Shown: piece by piece, positions 6,543 through 7,700 of the stretch
Numbering within the stretch: the first letter of the stretch is position 1
Layout: the number at the start of each line of letters is the position of its first letter
NCBI GenBank assembly: GCA_016793565.1
Contig: JAEUMA010000177.1
Location: 1 to 7,700, forward strand
Source of the DNA: Rhizobiaceae bacterium
GTDB lineage: Bacteria; Pseudomonadota; Alphaproteobacteria; Rhizobiales; Rhizobiaceae
Direction: 5' to 3'
Length of the DNA: 7,700 nucleotides
Position numbers and translations under genes: made by a program
Notes under the pieces: generated by a model
Seen by the model: the letters and a program-made list of their open reading frames with translations, nothing else
Databases searched by the model: none
Told to the model about the DNA's origin: nothing

Positions 6543-6714
6543 GGGTCTGTCCTTCTGACTTCGACCGCCCCGCGCCCCCGCTTTCGGGAGGTAGGCTCTT
6601 GGCTCACGCGGCGGCCGTCTGCATTGCCTGTGCTTACCGGGAGGGCGGGGCCGGGACGGCTCCGCGCTGCTCCATCGAAGGCGGACGCGGGCGCCTTGGC
6701 GCCGGCAACCGCGG

Positions 6715-6736
6715 CCCGTCCGCACCGGCGGACGGG
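6715..6736 (-). terminator. Perfect 9-bp hairpin abutting the stop codon of the 6737-7147 gene
   Basis: Arms CCCGTCCGC (6715-6723) and GCGGACGGG (6728-6736) pair perfectly around a 4-nt loop and start at the base directly after the TGA. There is no T-run behind it, but a second dyad, GGCGCC-TT-GGCGCC (6690-6703), follows 11 bp on. It is a probable 3'-end structure or weak terminator and supports the reading frame that ends here. Confidence 0.5.
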
Positions 6737-7147
6737 TCAGGCCAGGGACGGAGGTGCGCGCGAGCGGACGGCCTTGCGGGGCGCGAGGAAGGCGCCGCGC
6801 ATCTGTCCGCGCAGGCCGTTGGCGGCCGGGCCGGCATCCGCCGGCAGCTGCCATGCGGCCGCCGGAACCGGGACGGGCTCGGCGTCGTCGACGAAGCCCG
6901 CCAGCGACGGGCCGTCGACATTATCCAGTGCGTTCTCGAAGCGGATGTCGGCGGCCGAATGCTGCTCGGCCGGCTCGCTGATGCGGCGCTCCTCGGCGAA
7001 TGCCGAAGGCAGTCGTCCCGGCGAGGCGGCGCCTTCATGCGCGCCGAACGGCAGTTCCGCGAGCGCGAAGGCCGCCAGAAGCACAAGCAGCATGTGGCGG
7101 AGGAACGCTACCTCCGGCCTGCCGCTTAGTGGCTCCCTGGCTCTCAT
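6737..7147 (-). CDS. Small exported or membrane-anchored protein, function unknown
   Basis: The product is 136 residues with no recognised domain. It has a basic N-region (residues 2-17, several Arg), a hydrophobic core MLLVLLAAFALA at 19-30 and a possible signal-peptidase site after ALA at 28-30. The rest is low-hydrophobicity and rich in Ala, Pro, Glu and Asp up to about residue 95, ending in a basic tail (LAPRKAVRSRAPPSLA). This suggests a periplasmic or inner-membrane-anchored protein. Three independent signs favour a real gene: an alphaproteobacterial-type promoter on the same strand ending about 48 bp before the ATG, an AAGGA 15 nt upstream (rather far), and a hairpin immediately after the stop. 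A second in-frame ATG at 7093 would start at the hydrophobic core but has no ribosome site. It is divergent from lepA. Because the DNA is G+C-rich, long chance frames occur, so certainty is moderate. Confidence 0.6.
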   Translation of the reverse strand: MRAREPLSGRPEVAFLRHMLLVLLAAFALAELPFGAHEGAASPGRLPSAFAEERRISEPAEQHSAADIRFENALDNVDGPSLAGFVDDAEPVPVPAAAWQLPADAGPAANGLRGQMRGAFLAPRKAVRSRAPPSLA

Positions 7148-7194
7148 CGACTCGTGCCGTCGTCCTTCGGCCGCACGACGCGGCCACAGCGCAC

Positions 7195-7223
7195 ATTTAG
7201 TCGTTATCTGTAGCGAGAATCAA
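7195..7223 (-). promoter_or_regulatory. Candidate sigma-70 promoter for the 6737-7147 gene
   Basis: Read on the minus strand, TTGATT (7223-7218) is followed after exactly 17 nt by CTAAAT (7200-7195). This is close to the alphaproteobacterial housekeeping pattern CTTGAC-N17-CTATAT. Transcription would start near 7188, giving an untranslated leader of about 40 nt before the ATG at 7147. No equally good promoter is seen facing lepA. Confidence 0.5.
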
Positions 7224-7310
7224 TACGTACCTCTCGTTGTGGTATGCGCCGCCTGCATGCGGCCGCGCCGCGCTTGCCCGCCAGTGCCGGCGCTGATAAA
7301 GCCCGCGCCC

Positions 7311-7700
7311 ATGACGACGCCCATCAAGAACATCCGCAATTTCTCCATCGTGGCCCATATCGACCACGGCAAGTCGACGCTGGCCGACCGGCTGATCCAG
7401 CTCACCGGCGCGCTCGACGAGCGCGAGATGGCCGGCAAGGAGCAGGTGCTCGACAATATGGACATCGAGCGCGAGCGCGGCATCACCATCAAGGCGCAGA
7501 CCGTGCGCCTCACCTACCGCGCAAAGAACGGCGAAGACTACGTCCTCAACCTGATCGATACGCCCGGCCATGTCGACTTCGCCTACGAGGTGTCGCGCAG
7601 CCTCGCTGCCTGCGAGGGGTCTCTCCTCGTCGTCGATGCCTCGCAGGGCGTCGAGGCGCAGACTTTGGCCAACGTCTACCAGGCGATCGACAACCATCAT
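7311..7700 (+). CDS. lepA: Elongation factor 4 (LepA), N-terminal part, runs off the window
   Basis: The first 130 residues of the membrane-associated translational GTPase LepA/EF4 are present, with the frame open to the last base. LepA acts on the ribosome and is reported to promote back-translocation or affect initiation. Seen here are G1 AHIDHGKS (15-22), the switch I/G2 element ERERGITIKAQ (53-63) and G3 DTPGH (83-87), followed by VDFAYEVSRSLAACEGSLLVVDASQGVEAQT, as in LepA. The NKxD motif and the characteristic C-terminal domain lie outside. The ATG at 7311 gives the usual N-terminus MTTPIKNIRNFSIVAHIDHG. No clear Shine-Dalgarno precedes it; in-frame GTG at 7284 and ATG at 7257 exist without stops between, but would add an atypical Pro/Arg-rich leader. 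The gene is divergent from the small exported protein, with 163 bp between the starts. Confidence 0.97.
   Translation, partial: MTTPIKNIRNFSIVAHIDHGKSTLADRLIQLTGALDEREMAGKEQVLDNMDIERERGITIKAQTVRLTYRAKNGEDYVLNLIDTPGHVDFAYEVSRSLAACEGSLLVVDASQGVEAQTLANVYQAIDNHH

Noticed and set aside
6524..7129. Plus-strand frame of 201 codons opposite the small exported protein
   Set aside because: It overlaps the RHH gene start and has no motif, while promoter and hairpin evidence favours the minus strand.
7197..7700. Minus-strand frame of 167 codons opposite lepA
   Set aside because: It is the complement of the highly conserved LepA GTPase domain.
1..7700. CRISPR array, tRNA/rRNA, insertion sequence, attachment site or toxin-antitoxin pair
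   Set aside because: I looked for direct repeat-spacer patterns, cloverleaf-like segments, transposase frames with terminal repeats and toxin-like partners and found none.

Overview
The window is G+C-rich chromosomal DNA from an alphaproteobacterium, most likely of the Rhizobiales (Phyllobacteriaceae/Mesorhizobium-like). The main evidence is a MucR/Ros-family regulator with the rhizobial Cys-x2-Asp zinc-finger variant, a compact Rhizobiales-type ribbon-helix-helix protein, an alphaproteobacterial-looking promoter (TTGATT-N17-CTAAAT), and the LepA N-terminus. The genus is inferred from family resemblance; no search was run.

Seven genes are read on the minus strand and one on the plus strand. 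Following minus-strand transcription from the right end: a small exported or membrane-anchored protein of unknown function (7147 to 6737) has its own candidate promoter and a perfect hairpin directly after its stop. Next come a 56-residue ribbon-helix-helix protein (6542-6372) and a 628-residue MHS-type major facilitator with a large periplasmic insert (6195-4309), which ends at a strong intrinsic terminator (4279-4250). A leader of about 420 bp, rich in AT-steps and inverted repeats, precedes mucR (3829-3374). After it come a four-helix DMT/SMR-like membrane protein (3266-2928), a thiamine-diphosphate enzyme of the acetolactate-synthase superfamily (2851-1175) and a cytosolic Asp-box beta-propeller protein (1089-7). 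On the plus strand, the start of lepA (elongation factor 4) runs off the right edge (7311-7700), divergent from the small exported protein.

The DMT protein, ThDP enzyme and propeller are co-directional with gaps of 76 and 85 bp and could form one transcription unit, possibly read through from mucR. The MFS gene is closed off from mucR by the terminator. No substrate can be assigned to the transporter or the enzyme from sequence alone.

Nothing here amounts to a recognisable new multi-gene system: no CRISPR, transposon, prophage, toxin partner or tRNA was seen. The points most worth a second look are the MFS insert between helices 9 and 10, the motif-rich mucR leader, the small protein beside lepA, and the propeller gene, which automatic pipelines are likely to mislabel as a sialidase.
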